DNA of 31,579 nucleotides from a virus, in IMG/VR virus record IMGVR_UViG_3300022539_000471, positions 1 to 31,579 of that record. The stretch is one strand, 5' to 3'. This document shows, piece by piece, positions 20,553 through 29,675 of the stretch. The translations under genes and the position numbers were made by a program. Below the pieces are notes generated by a model that did not search any database, had not been told where the DNA came from, and saw nothing but the letters and a program-made list of their open reading frames with translations. Each line of letters starts with the position of its first letter. The first letter of the stretch is position 1.

Positions 20553-23500
20553 TAGAATCCTCCCTTCAAGAGCTCTTCAACTTCCTCCCTCGTAGGCATC
20601 CTACCCTCTTGTATCAGGAATCGCTGTAAATCTCCTTGCTTCCCTCTACGCTGTAAATCCCAAAACATTCTCTGTTGCTTCAGATCTACAGGCATTGCTC
20701 CGACACCAGTCATATACGTCCATAACCTCCATGGAGCACGCTGTTGTTCAAGGTCAACCTGCGCAGGAAATAACTTAGATCCCTCAGCAAGGACAGGGAA
20801 CATAGAGTACATCAGATAAAGATTACGTTTCCTTATGCCCAGCACTACCTTACCTGAACGCTGGTCTCTCATTGGCCCCATCTCAAGTAGCTTCTGGATG
20901 TCTCCAGGTATATATGCCATCCACCCAGGGGCAGGTACTTTTTGTTTAGGATATGTTTCAAGCTTCATTCCATACTGAGGAAAGTCCTTCCTTCCTCGTA
21001 TGAAATCAATGATAGGCTTTAACCCTTCAGGATTGAGCAAATTAACAATACGATTCATATCTCCACTCAGCTCACCAAGAGGGAGATCTAAATGCATATA
21101 GAGCGGATTCTTTTCATCCACAGCAGGAAAAAATGGCTTGGCCATGTTTTGAACCCAATCAGGAACCTTGAGCCACATCTGTTTATCCATATACTCAGGT
21201 TTGAAGAATCTCTCCTCTCTCGTCTCAGGTGCCATATCATATATCATCCTATAAACCTTACCTGTGTTTGCTAATTTCTGAGGTTTCGCTAGCATTGTAT
21301 GTATCATGTGAGGAGTATTCTTTCTAGCCCACGTATAGAAGGGCATGATGCGCTTCATTACATTCGTCTCAAAGGGAGTTAGTCCTATAGGACTATAATC
21401 ATATAATCCTTCGAATACCCTAAGTGCAGCCTCTCTAAAACCATCACCCTTCGCAAGCCTATCTATATAGAGAGCTAGGCGTGCATTATCTTCAATCTCC
21501 CTTCCTAGCTTTCTACCCCACTCCATTGGGTTTGCACCTGCCTTTAGCCTTCCATATTTATTAAAGTATTCCATTTGCTGCCATACACTCTTTCCCTCTG
21601 CCCCAAGCCAACCAGTTTTGATTACTCCATCCTTTGTTGCATTCTCTAGTATCTGCTTAGAGCTCATTAACTTCCCAGTCTTTAATGAACGGATGGGAAT
21701 TTCTTTCCCAAGCCTAACGCCAGCAGCCTGTGTCATGCGAGTAGGTATCATATGAGGGTCAACATCCATGATATACATAAGGAACATATTAGAATATGCA
21801 TTACGCAAATGGAATGGCAAACGCATAGCAGTAGCCATTCCTTTCCATGCGCCGTACCATTTATCTAAACTACGTAGCACTACATGCGTAGCTGGATCAC
21901 CCCAGAAGAATGAGCTCATCTTATTCAACCTGTTAGCGATTGCTTCATCAAACAGGTAAGCAGGTACCTTCTTTGATACACCTACCTCACCAGCAGAGGA
22001 CTTTGCAATCTTCATTAACATTTCTCTCACTTTCGGTGTGAGCTCAATCATTTCATCGCCTTCTGCAATGGTACCTAAGTAATCATCAATAAGACTAAGT
22101 GTACGATCTCCAGCAGGATAGAAACGCAACTGCCCTTTAGGAAAGACGAGCTTCTTCCCTAGAGGGACAGTTCCATAATCAAACACATTTGGAACCTTCT
22201 GCCCAAACTCATCAAGCACGGTTTCCATAAACTTCTCACTCCTGAAGAGGCGACCAGCCTCAGTTTTATAAAGTGCAGTTAGTTTAATAAAGTTCTCCTC
22301 AGGTATATAACTTGCTTGAAGTGCAGCTCTATAAGCCTGCACTTGCTTCACATCAGTAAGACTCTTTATAGCCTTCTCGATATTACCTGGTTCGTCTGCA
22401 ACATCTCTAAATATCTTAGCTATGTCTGCTGCCTCATCCACACTTTTTACATCCCGTAGTAGGTCTAGATTCTTGACGAATTGTTTAGCATCATCAACCT
22501 TTGCAAATACCTTAGGGCGAGCAAACGAGGGCTTTGATAAGCGCTGGAATACGGTAGGTGGAATGCGCCCAGATAACATGCGTGTGTAGTTAGGATAGAA
22601 TCCATACATATAAGTATCTTTCCACTTTAGATATGACTTCATTGGAATGAACTTACGTACCACAAGCTCCTTACCAATCCTATCAATATCATCTGCCATC
22701 TTGAGGAATATCTCTTGATTCTTTGGCGTTAGCTTATTAAGCAACCCTGGATTCTGCTTCACACGAGTCATTAACTTTGCGGTGGCTTGCTTATTCCCCT
22801 GTAAGGCTTTCCATGTTTTACGTAGATCTGCAATGACATCCGCTTCCTCTGCAAACCCTCGCCTTCTAGTGAATGACTCAAGCATAAAGTATTTTTTATC
22901 AAGTTTCCATCCAGGTATGAACATTTTACCAAGGGCATCTACAACGCTTGTATCCTTAATTGCTTGTATAGCTTTCTTCACCCCAGGAAGCTTACCTACA
23001 CCCTTAGCTCCCTGCTTTATAAACAAACCCCAAGGAAGATAGTTAATGGGATCAAGTCCCATATCCAGAACCAGTCCAAGTATTCTAGGAACGCCCTCCT
23101 CGGCAGCGATATCCATGAACATACCCTTATCCGCACCTGTAATACCATCCCATACTGCAGCAGCTCCCTCAGTATCTCTCTTTAGTATCAGATCCATGAC
23201 AGCTGCAGCACTTGCAGGAAATGGGCCAGGCTGACCTGTTTCACCATAAAGAGTTACTCTCGTCCATTCATCAGCGATAGCCTCGTTCATGTTCGGGTAC
23301 TTCTGTAGTATCTCTTGTTTTATTTCTACTACTCTATCCTGCATCTCTGGTGTTTTCATTTCCTCTAGCTGAGTACGAAACACACCAGCCTGAGCAAAGT
23401 TCATCCGCTGTAACCAGTCAAAGAGCAGCTTCTGTAAAAACCCTCGTGTGGGTGGATCGAGGTCTATAGTCTCCATAGTCTCAGGTTCGATATAAACCCT

Positions 23501-23653
23501 ACGAGGGTCTAATAGAGGTTCATGTACTCCCGCAGGAGGAATATATCTCTCCTCTACTAACTTCTGTTCAGTTGTCTTTAATACAGGCACTTCCTCGCTA
23601 GTAACTACTAGCTCCCATGTACCATCCTCGTTCTGTTTCCAATCAACAATCAT
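20552..23653 (-). CDS. Large internal virion protein with LPD38-like region, 1033 aa
   Basis: The long C-terminal third has MRLPFHLRNAYSNMF, EDNARLALYIDRLAKGDGFR, EGLYDYSPIGLTPFE and MPFYTWARKNTPHMI, the pattern of large polyvalent-protein domain 38 found in ejected phage proteins. The N-terminal part is helical with no protease or lyase motif I can see. A hydrophobic run near 190-215 might cross a membrane during DNA entry. Start and stop are coupled to neighbours by TAATG. Likely ejected into the host with the DNA. Confidence 0.7.
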   Translation of the reverse strand: MIVDWKQNEDGTWELVVTSEEVPVLKTTEQKLVEERYIPPAGVHEPLLDPRRVYIEPETMETIDLDPPTRGFLQKLLFDWLQRMNFAQAGVFRTQLEEMKTPEMQDRVVEIKQEILQKYPNMNEAIADEWTRVTLYGETGQPGPFPASAAAVMDLILKRDTEGAAAVWDGITGADKGMFMDIAAEEGVPRILGLVLDMGLDPINYLPWGLFIKQGAKGVGKLPGVKKAIQAIKDTSVVDALGKMFIPGWKLDKKYFMLESFTRRRGFAEEADVIADLRKTWKALQGNKQATAKLMTRVKQNPGLLNKLTPKNQEIFLKMADDIDRIGKELVVRKFIPMKSYLKWKDTYMYGFYPNYTRMLSGRIPPTVFQRLSKPSFARPKVFAKVDDAKQFVKNLDLLRDVKSVDEAADIAKIFRDVADEPGNIEKAIKSLTDVKQVQAYRAALQASYIPEENFIKLTALYKTEAGRLFRSEKFMETVLDEFGQKVPNVFDYGTVPLGKKLVFPKGQLRFYPAGDRTLSLIDDYLGTIAEGDEMIELTPKVREMLMKIAKSSAGEVGVSKKVPAYLFDEAIANRLNKMSSFFWGDPATHVVLRSLDKWYGAWKGMATAMRLPFHLRNAYSNMFLMYIMDVDPHMIPTRMTQAAGVRLGKEIPIRSLKTGKLMSSKQILENATKDGVIKTGWLGAEGKSVWQQMEYFNKYGRLKAGANPMEWGRKLGREIEDNARLALYIDRLAKGDGFREAALRVFEGLYDYSPIGLTPFETNVMKRIMPFYTWARKNTPHMIHTMLAKPQKLANTGKVYRMIYDMAPETREERFFKPEYMDKQMWLKVPDWVQNMAKPFFPAVDEKNPLYMHLDLPLGELSGDMNRIVNLLNPEGLKPIIDFIRGRKDFPQYGMKLETYPKQKVPAPGWMAYIPGDIQKLLEMGPMRDQRSGKVVLGIRKRNLYLMYSMFPVLAEGSKLFPAQVDLEQQRAPWRLWTYMTGVGAMPVDLKQQRMFWDLQRRGKQGDLQRFLIQEGRMPTREEVEELLKGGF

Positions 23654-26472
23654 TACTGACCCCTTGGAGTCATTTTAATCTTACCTCGACGATAGGCTAG
23701 TTTAAATGCCCGTTCAAACTCCTTCGTCATTATCCCATCAACAGGCCCATCCCATACACCACGGTCTTTCATCTCCTGTTGAGCTGCCTGGATTGAGAGA
23801 TGGTACTTAGTATCCTTATCCATGAAGAACTTAAATGTATCTAGCCAATACGTTGAATCATAAGCACGTTTCTTTCCAGGAGGCGGTTCAAGAGAGGGAG
23901 GTTCAAGAGAGGGAGGTTCAAATGGAACAGCTTTAGAATATGGTACGCTTCGTATGAATTTCTCATGCAACGCAGGCGTTATCTCTGGACGCTCTCCTGC
24001 AAAGGATAAGGTAGTATCACTATATGCTTTCCATAAGCCCAGAGGAGTGCTAAAACGAGCTGCCTCTTCAGGACTATACCCCATCTCTGTCTGTAGCAAA
24101 TCACCATATAATGCAAATATCTCACGACGACCCTGAGCTCTAATCGCCTGATCAAACGATGCCATGAAAATGCCCTGAGGATCAATCGTTCTAACCGCTT
24201 GCTTGAGTAACTCAAGACGTCGGTCTGCCTCCTCATCACCAGCTGCACCTCCAGGGGTAGTACTGAGCCAATCGAGAGTACCATCTCTAGGGTTAATCAA
24301 TCCTACTTTATACCCTGTCTTACTATCACCAATCTTTATAGGGGTGGGAGGGTAAAATGCTGCAGGATACTTAAATGCTACTTCTATGGAATCATCATCT
24401 TTTCGCTGAATAATCACATCACCAACCTTCATGAATTTACCAGCTTCAATCTCAGCCCTTACTTTCATGGATTCAATTCGCTGATCCTCCGCCTTAAGTG
24501 ATGTAGAGATTAGCATCTTCTCCCTAGTTGTAAGGTTATCCATTTGTGCAATTCTCCAAGTTATAGCAGTCCTATCTCTTTGCACATCATAACCTTCTCT
24601 CGTAAGGATTGCATTTATTTCAATTCGTCTATCTTCTCTCATCCCCATAGATTCTGCAAGTTCTTTAGAAACATACATCTGTTCCCATCCACGCTTTTCT
24701 GCCCTCTCCTTAACTGCTAACTCACCCATGCCGAGAACTTCGTCGAGAGCGAGTTTATCCATGTTATACTCTTGCATAAAGTCTTGCCCTCTCATTGATA
24801 TGGTCGCATTAAGTGCCGCAACGTTAGCAGTAGTCAAATTCAACTTATCTGCAATCTCTCCCCTTATAGCATACCCTTCACGAGTAACCTCGAATCCTTT
24901 ATCTGCTATGTATTTATTCAATCCCATTCGTTGCTCTTCTCGCAATCCTGTAGCTTCAGATAAGTCTTTATCGATGTACATCTTTTCCCATGCTCGTTTC
25001 TCTGCTAACTCTTGGATATCTCTTACATCTTCCTCTGTAACCACTCTGCGTTCAGCTATGCGAGCTAGTTGCTCAGATATGGCTAACTTACCTTTGCCAA
25101 GTGTTTCTTCCATCTCTATCCGTGTCATACCAAGCTCACGCTCAATATCCTGCCCTCGCTCTGTAAGTCCTGCGTTTAATGCTGCACGCTGGCCTGCTGC
25201 AAGGTCGTGCTTATCTGCAATCCTCTCACTAATCATATAGCCTTCACGAGTAACCTGAAACCCTTCACGCCTAATGTCAGCATTAATCTCAGCTACTTGT
25301 ATGGGAGTAAGGTTTGCTCGCTTTCTAAGTTCTTCATCAATATACATAGCCTCCCATGCACGTTCTTCTGCTTGCCTTCTAATAGCCAATGCTTCCTCTT
25401 CCACACCTACCCTGCGCTCAGCCACACGGACTAATTGTGCAGAAATCTTGAGCTTACCTTTACCGAGCATATCTTCCATATCTATACGTGACATACCAAG
25501 CTTATACTCGAGGTCTTGCCCTCGTTTTGTAAATCCTGCATTCAGTGCTGCTCGCTGATCAAGTGATAAATTATTCTTATCTGCAATCCTTTCAGTAACC
25601 GCAAAGCCAGTATAATCTACCTGAAATCCCTCACGTCTGACATCAGCATTTATCCCCGCTACCTGTATAGGGGTGAGATTTGCTTGTTTCCCAAGTTCTT
25701 CATCAACATACATTGTCTCCCACAATCTATCCTCTGTTCTTACTTTGAGTTGGTAGTCTTGCTCATTCTCTACAGCTTCCCTGCGCATCATCTCTTCACC
25801 TGCAGGGTTTGTATATTCCATTATTGTACTACCAGTTTGTTTATCAAGTGCTACAACATTCCCATACTTATCAGCAAAGAATTGAGCTTCAGGAGGGAGT
25901 TGGTTAATAGGTATTTTATTCATCACATCACCCGAAAGACGCTCAGTGATAATAAGTTCTGTATCTGTAGCAGTTAGCACTGGAGGTGCATATTTAGGCT
26001 CTCCAGTTATAGGATCAACCAAAGCACCTGCTATCTCTATACCAGGTACGACCATAGGAACTCCCTCTGGAGAGAGTAACATTTCAGTTTGTTTCAATAC
26101 TATTGGCTTAGGCTCTGGAGGAGGAGCCTGCCATGCTTCAACTACCTCTCCTGTAGGATAGGTAGCTAAGAGCACACCTTCCACAGTTGCATACGTAGGC
26201 CACGTAGCTTGCTCTTCTGCCCAGTCCTGCTTACGCTCAGCTAAACTCACCTGACGTTCCATTGCTACCTGCTGCCTTTCCTGTAAGGCTAATTGTGCTC
26301 TTGCAATATCTTCAGCAAGTGTATCAGTAACACCCCCCACACCTCTTACATCTAATGCTTCTTCCTCCTCCCTCTCGAGCGCTCTCTCTGATGCTCGAAC
26401 CTGAAGTTTCATTAAGCTCTTCCTGAGTCTTTCCATCTCAGGATCAACATGTCCAAACCAAGTCATTGGCAT
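23653..26472 (-). CDS. Repeat-rich internal virion protein with PG-binding-like end, 939 aa
   Basis: Four homologous units begin near residues 247, 369, 492 and 592, each with W-x-x-MY[IV], an ERIADK- or EIADK-type middle and GQD, with spacing of 122, 123 and 100 residues; the fourth is the most diverged. They are charged and helical and could form a rod or tube. A Pro-rich linker (PPSLEPPSLEPPPG) leads to a C-terminal IQAAQQEMKDRGVWDGPVDG segment like a PG_binding_1 domain. GGGTGGTG precedes the ATG, and the palindromic element lies 23 bases upstream. Confidence 0.72.
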   Translation of the reverse strand: MPMTWFGHVDPEMERLRKSLMKLQVRASERALEREEEEALDVRGVGGVTDTLAEDIARAQLALQERQQVAMERQVSLAERKQDWAEEQATWPTYATVEGVLLATYPTGEVVEAWQAPPPEPKPIVLKQTEMLLSPEGVPMVVPGIEIAGALVDPITGEPKYAPPVLTATDTELIITERLSGDVMNKIPINQLPPEAQFFADKYGNVVALDKQTGSTIMEYTNPAGEEMMRREAVENEQDYQLKVRTEDRLWETMYVDEELGKQANLTPIQVAGINADVRREGFQVDYTGFAVTERIADKNNLSLDQRAALNAGFTKRGQDLEYKLGMSRIDMEDMLGKGKLKISAQLVRVAERRVGVEEEALAIRRQAEERAWEAMYIDEELRKRANLTPIQVAEINADIRREGFQVTREGYMISERIADKHDLAAGQRAALNAGLTERGQDIERELGMTRIEMEETLGKGKLAISEQLARIAERRVVTEEDVRDIQELAEKRAWEKMYIDKDLSEATGLREEQRMGLNKYIADKGFEVTREGYAIRGEIADKLNLTTANVAALNATISMRGQDFMQEYNMDKLALDEVLGMGELAVKERAEKRGWEQMYVSKELAESMGMREDRRIEINAILTREGYDVQRDRTAITWRIAQMDNLTTREKMLISTSLKAEDQRIESMKVRAEIEAGKFMKVGDVIIQRKDDDSIEVAFKYPAAFYPPTPIKIGDSKTGYKVGLINPRDGTLDWLSTTPGGAAGDEEADRRLELLKQAVRTIDPQGIFMASFDQAIRAQGRREIFALYGDLLQTEMGYSPEEAARFSTPLGLWKAYSDTTLSFAGERPEITPALHEKFIRSVPYSKAVPFEPPSLEPPSLEPPPGKKRAYDSTYWLDTFKFFMDKDTKYHLSIQAAQQEMKDRGVWDGPVDGIMTKEFERAFKLAYRRGKIKMTPRGQ

Positions 26473-26494
26473 CTAAATCACCACCCTTAGTATT

Positions 26495-26507
26495 TTCAAT
26501 TTTTGAA
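26495..26507 (-). promoter_or_regulatory. Palindromic element, copy 5, minus strand
   Basis: Read leftward, TTCAAAAATTGAA is followed by AATACTAAGGG, 23 bases before the ATG at 26472. It is the only copy in the virion operon and has the same orientation to its gene as the others. Confidence 0.68.
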
Positions 26508-26518
26508 CATAGTCATGA

Positions 26519-27928
26519 TTAATAAGTATACATCCCAGCCATTGGAGTTCCTAGTAATTGTGCTAATAACTGTTGCCTTCGTATTTGCTGCTCCGCACCT
26601 AATCGCTGAGTTTGCATCCCCGCTCCCATACCCAACTGTTGAGCCTGTAATGCTGCTTGTGTACCTAATCGTTGTGTTTGCAATCCTGCCCCTGCACCCA
26701 ATTGCTGAGCTTGTAACGCCGCTTGTAATGCCTGCTGTTGCTGCATCATCGCTGCTTGTGCACCTAGTTGCTGAGTCTGCATCCCTGCTCCCATGCCTAA
26801 TTGTTGTGCTAACATTGCTGCTTGCGCACCTAATTGCTGCCCTTGCATACCTGCTGCTGCTCCAAGTTGTTGGGTTTGCATTCGTGCTCCCATACCTAAT
26901 TGTCGAGCTTGCATCTGTGCCCCTACACCTAATTGTCGCCCCTGCATCCGTGCTCCCATACCTAGTTGCTGTGCCTGTAACGCTGCTGTTGTACCCAATC
27001 GCTGTGCTTGCATCCCTGGTTGCATCTCCATTCCAAACCGCTGCACGCCAAGTCCTGCTGCTCCAAGTGCTTCCTGAGTACCCAAGCCTGCAGCCTGCAT
27101 AGCTTGCGCTCTTCGTTGCATTCTATACTGCTCTCCCATTCCAGCAAGACTCTCAGCTAAACCTGCTCCAGCTCTAGCCTCTTCTCCAGCACGCATTGTA
27201 CTCCAGGTAGTCCCTGCTCCTGCAGCAGCGCCTCTGATTCCAGGAAGTATTTGTTCTCTAAATTGACGCATTGCAGGAGCACTCATAGCCTGAATTGCTG
27301 CAGCCTCCTCAGTGGGAGACACAGCCATCATCCTACCCAATGCGCCTGCCCGTTCACCTGCGCCAGCAAGTCCTACTGGAGCATATGTGGGCATCTGCAT
27401 ACCAGGAACTCCTGCAGCAGTAGGTGCCTGTATAGTGGGCATCTGTATAGCGGTAGGCATTTGTATAGGAGTAGGCATCTGCACACCAGGTATCTGTGCA
27501 GGAGTGGGCATCTGTATACCAGGGATCTGTGCAATAGGAGGAGCACCTACGCCAGGAATCCGAGCTTGCGCAGGAACCTGTGCAGCAGTAGGCATCCGCA
27601 TGGTAGGGATTTGCGGTTGCTGTCCCATTAAGGTCGTAAGCATTTGCTGTTGCTGTGGAGTTAATGTACCTATCGTACCAAAGCGAGGTTTCTCACTAGG
27701 TTCCCTTCTAGTACCAGCATATCCCTTTGAGACCGCTGCGGTACGCCTTTCAGTAGGACGCTCTGCTGCTCTTCCTGGTATAGGCCAATGAGCCCTACTA
27801 GGATCAACTACTGTATATCCAGCTCTAGGTCTAGGTACAACACCTCCTCCTCTACCACGAGATGCAATGCCTTGCCATCCAGCTCCAAAGCCTCCAGCTA
27901 CTCCTCCAGTCCTTCTAGTAATTGCCAT
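26519..27928 (-). CDS. Low-complexity virion protein with 11-residue repeats, 469 aa
   Basis: Residues 1-35 are Gly/Arg-rich, 105-180 hold Pro repeats (QIPGVQMPTP kind), and 195-290 are Ala/Met-rich with APAMRQFREQILPGIRGAAA. Residues about 318-460 contain more than ten copies of an 11-residue unit of the form QQLGMGARMQT, with Gln, Leu, Gly and Ala at fixed places. Eleven residues fit three helical turns, so a long amphipathic helix or right-handed coiled coil is expected. Probably an internal or membrane-interacting virion protein. GGGGGTGATT precedes the ATG. Confidence 0.65.
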   Translation of the reverse strand: MAITRRTGGVAGGFGAGWQGIASRGRGGGVVPRPRAGYTVVDPSRAHWPIPGRAAERPTERRTAAVSKGYAGTRREPSEKPRFGTIGTLTPQQQQMLTTLMGQQPQIPTMRMPTAAQVPAQARIPGVGAPPIAQIPGIQMPTPAQIPGVQMPTPIQMPTAIQMPTIQAPTAAGVPGMQMPTYAPVGLAGAGERAGALGRMMAVSPTEEAAAIQAMSAPAMRQFREQILPGIRGAAAGAGTTWSTMRAGEEARAGAGLAESLAGMGEQYRMQRRAQAMQAAGLGTQEALGAAGLGVQRFGMEMQPGMQAQRLGTTAALQAQQLGMGARMQGRQLGVGAQMQARQLGMGARMQTQQLGAAAGMQGQQLGAQAAMLAQQLGMGAGMQTQQLGAQAAMMQQQQALQAALQAQQLGAGAGLQTQRLGTQAALQAQQLGMGAGMQTQRLGAEQQIRRQQLLAQLLGTPMAGMYTY

Positions 27929-27942
27929 TCAAAATCACCCCC

Positions 27943-28224
27943 TTAAGTTAACGTAACAGAGTACATAGTACCTGCTACATTCCCATAAAGCTTAACTGTT
28001 GAATTACTTTTATAGAATACAATTTCACCTTCCTCTACATCACTTGTAGTAGGCTCGGTTGTATAGGTTCTATGTTGAATTCTTCCATTTGATAAATCTT
28101 CATAAACTGCTTTAACAAATTCTCTAACAGCCATATCAAGTTTTCGTAAATAACTCCTGACATCCTCGTTATCTATTTCACGAGGTACAGGTGGTAACTT
28201 TATCGTAGGTCTAGTTCGCATCAT
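27943..28224 (-). CDS. Small virion protein, 93 aa
   Basis: A helical first half (DVRSYLRKLDMAVREFVKAVYE) is followed by a beta half VEEGEIVFYKSN then STVKLYGNVAGTMYSVTL, a pattern often seen at the end of small phage head or tail fibre proteins. The start overlaps the previous stop (ATGATG with TGA); two adjacent ATGs are possible. Confidence 0.65.
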   Translation of the reverse strand: MMRTRPTIKLPPVPREIDNEDVRSYLRKLDMAVREFVKAVYEDLSNGRIQHRTYTTEPTTSDVEEGEIVFYKSNSTVKLYGNVAGTMYSVTLT

Positions 28225-29675
28225 GATAGCGTTCCTGTCCAGATTTGACCTTTCCTATCATCATCATCTTCAATCCACACGTGACATATTACATCTCCGC
28301 TTATGTCAATGTGAGGATAAGCCAAATCATAGGCTTTATCTGTTCTTTCTGTAGCTGTAAAACCAGTTCCAGCAGTATTCATCTCAGCAGTCACTACATG
28401 TCGATTGCTCGATACAGTTTCATCAACACCAATATAATAAATCTTTGACTCTGCAGAAACTACCTTCTGTTGAGGATAGCGTAAAATACTTGATTGCATG
28501 GTTTCACTAAAAAATGTTCCATTAGTTGCCATTGTAGCCGTCCAAATATAAGTGGTACCAGTAGCATCTCTTCCTTCCCAACAATAATAAATTGTATCAT
28601 CTACCACCTGAAGTTGAGGTATTGCCTGAATATACAACTCAGTTGTTCTTTGAGAAGTTGACCAACTAGAGCCATTCAAAGCTGTAGTTGCTGTATAGAT
28701 ATTGGGTACACCAGTTAAGGCATTCTGTGAATATACATAATAAATAGTGCTTCCTGAAATATCTAAGCGAGGGCTATATTTTGAAACATTATCACTCGTC
28801 TGCTTAATGGCTACCCAGTCAGTTCCATCAGTATCCATGCTTGCTGTATAGAATTGATAATAACTACCTACAAGCTCTTCCCAACAATAGTAGATTTTTG
28901 TACCTACGACCTTCTGACATATTGTGCGTACAGTTCCACCATCTCTCTGTTCAGTCGTCGCCCAGTTTGAGCCATCTAAGTCCGAGGTAGCTGTAAATAT
29001 TATGCCCCCTGTGCAGTAATATACGTAATAGATTGTATCACCTACTACCTGGAGCTGTGGTGCACTGTGATTAGTAGCATCTGTAGTCTGCTTAGTTGGA
29101 GTAAAGTTTGAACCATCCGAATCCATTGTAGCTGTCCAGATTTGAGTCTTATTAGAGGTATCTCTCTCTGTCCACACGAGATAGACAGTATCTCCTACTA
29201 CTTGAAGCCGTGGTCTAGATTTATCATGAGCTGATGTAGTTTGCTTTATAGCTGTCCATGCTTTAGTATAAGACTTAGTATAATCCGTTCCCTCAATGTT
29301 AATTGTTAAACCAGTATCGCTCATATAAAGTCCTCCCCAATCGAGGATTTGCTCTGGGAATAATGGAAAACCATATCTCATATCATAGAAAATCAGAGGG
29401 AAGAAATGCACAAGCGCATTGTGAAATCTCCAGAGATAATCACTTAAATAGTTTAGATAGCTTAGATAACTAATTGGTACTTCTGCTGGCCATAACCATC
29501 TTGGCCATCCTAGTTGCCTTGGCCACCCTAGCTGCTTTGACCATCCCATCTGTTCTAACCATCTTGGCCATAGCCATTTTGGCCAGGGCCAATCTACCAC
29601 TGGTTTCATCTCTGGACACTGTGCCCTCATTATATCAGGAGGTCTCGGTAAGTATGGAAGCGCTGTAGTTCTCAT
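28221..29675 (-). CDS. Beta-propeller-like virion protein with Trp-rich N terminus, 484 aa
   Basis: From about residue 125 seven or so units of about 50 residues recur, each with a pattern such as PQLQVVGDTIYYVY then IFTATSDLDGSNW, as in BNR/sialidase-type propeller blades. Residues 29-62 hold 10 tryptophans in 34 positions in short repeats (WPRQLGWPRWLWP). I place the start at ATG 29675, coupled to the stop of the previous gene (TAATG); ATG 29714 would add 13 residues. Probably a tail or receptor-binding protein. Confidence 0.68.
   Translation of the reverse strand: MRTTALPYLPRPPDIMRAQCPEMKPVVDWPWPKWLWPRWLEQMGWSKQLGWPRQLGWPRWLWPAEVPISYLSYLNYLSDYLWRFHNALVHFFPLIFYDMRYGFPLFPEQILDWGGLYMSDTGLTINIEGTDYTKSYTKAWTAIKQTTSAHDKSRPRLQVVGDTVYLVWTERDTSNKTQIWTATMDSDGSNFTPTKQTTDATNHSAPQLQVVGDTIYYVYYCTGGIIFTATSDLDGSNWATTEQRDGGTVRTICQKVVGTKIYYCWEELVGSYYQFYTASMDTDGTDWVAIKQTSDNVSKYSPRLDISGSTIYYVYSQNALTGVPNIYTATTALNGSSWSTSQRTTELYIQAIPQLQVVDDTIYYCWEGRDATGTTYIWTATMATNGTFFSETMQSSILRYPQQKVVSAESKIYYIGVDETVSSNRHVVTAEMNTAGTGFTATERTDKAYDLAYPHIDISGDVICHVWIEDDDDRKGQIWTGTLS

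Noticed and set aside
24728-25240. 170-codon plus-strand frame opposite the 939-aa virion gene
   Set aside because: Ser/Ala-rich mirror of a repeat-rich gene with no ribosome site; a shadow.
26550-26980. Possible CRISPR array from regular short repeats
   Set aside because: The 33-base period has no distinct spacers and is the coding of an 11-residue protein repeat.
26503-27791. Long plus-strand frames opposite the 469-aa gene
   Set aside because: Low-complexity Cys/Pro/Leu translations caused by the repeats on the other strand.
28221-29675. Diversity-generating retroelement target
   Set aside because: No reverse transcriptase or template repeat is in the window; the repeats are propeller blades.
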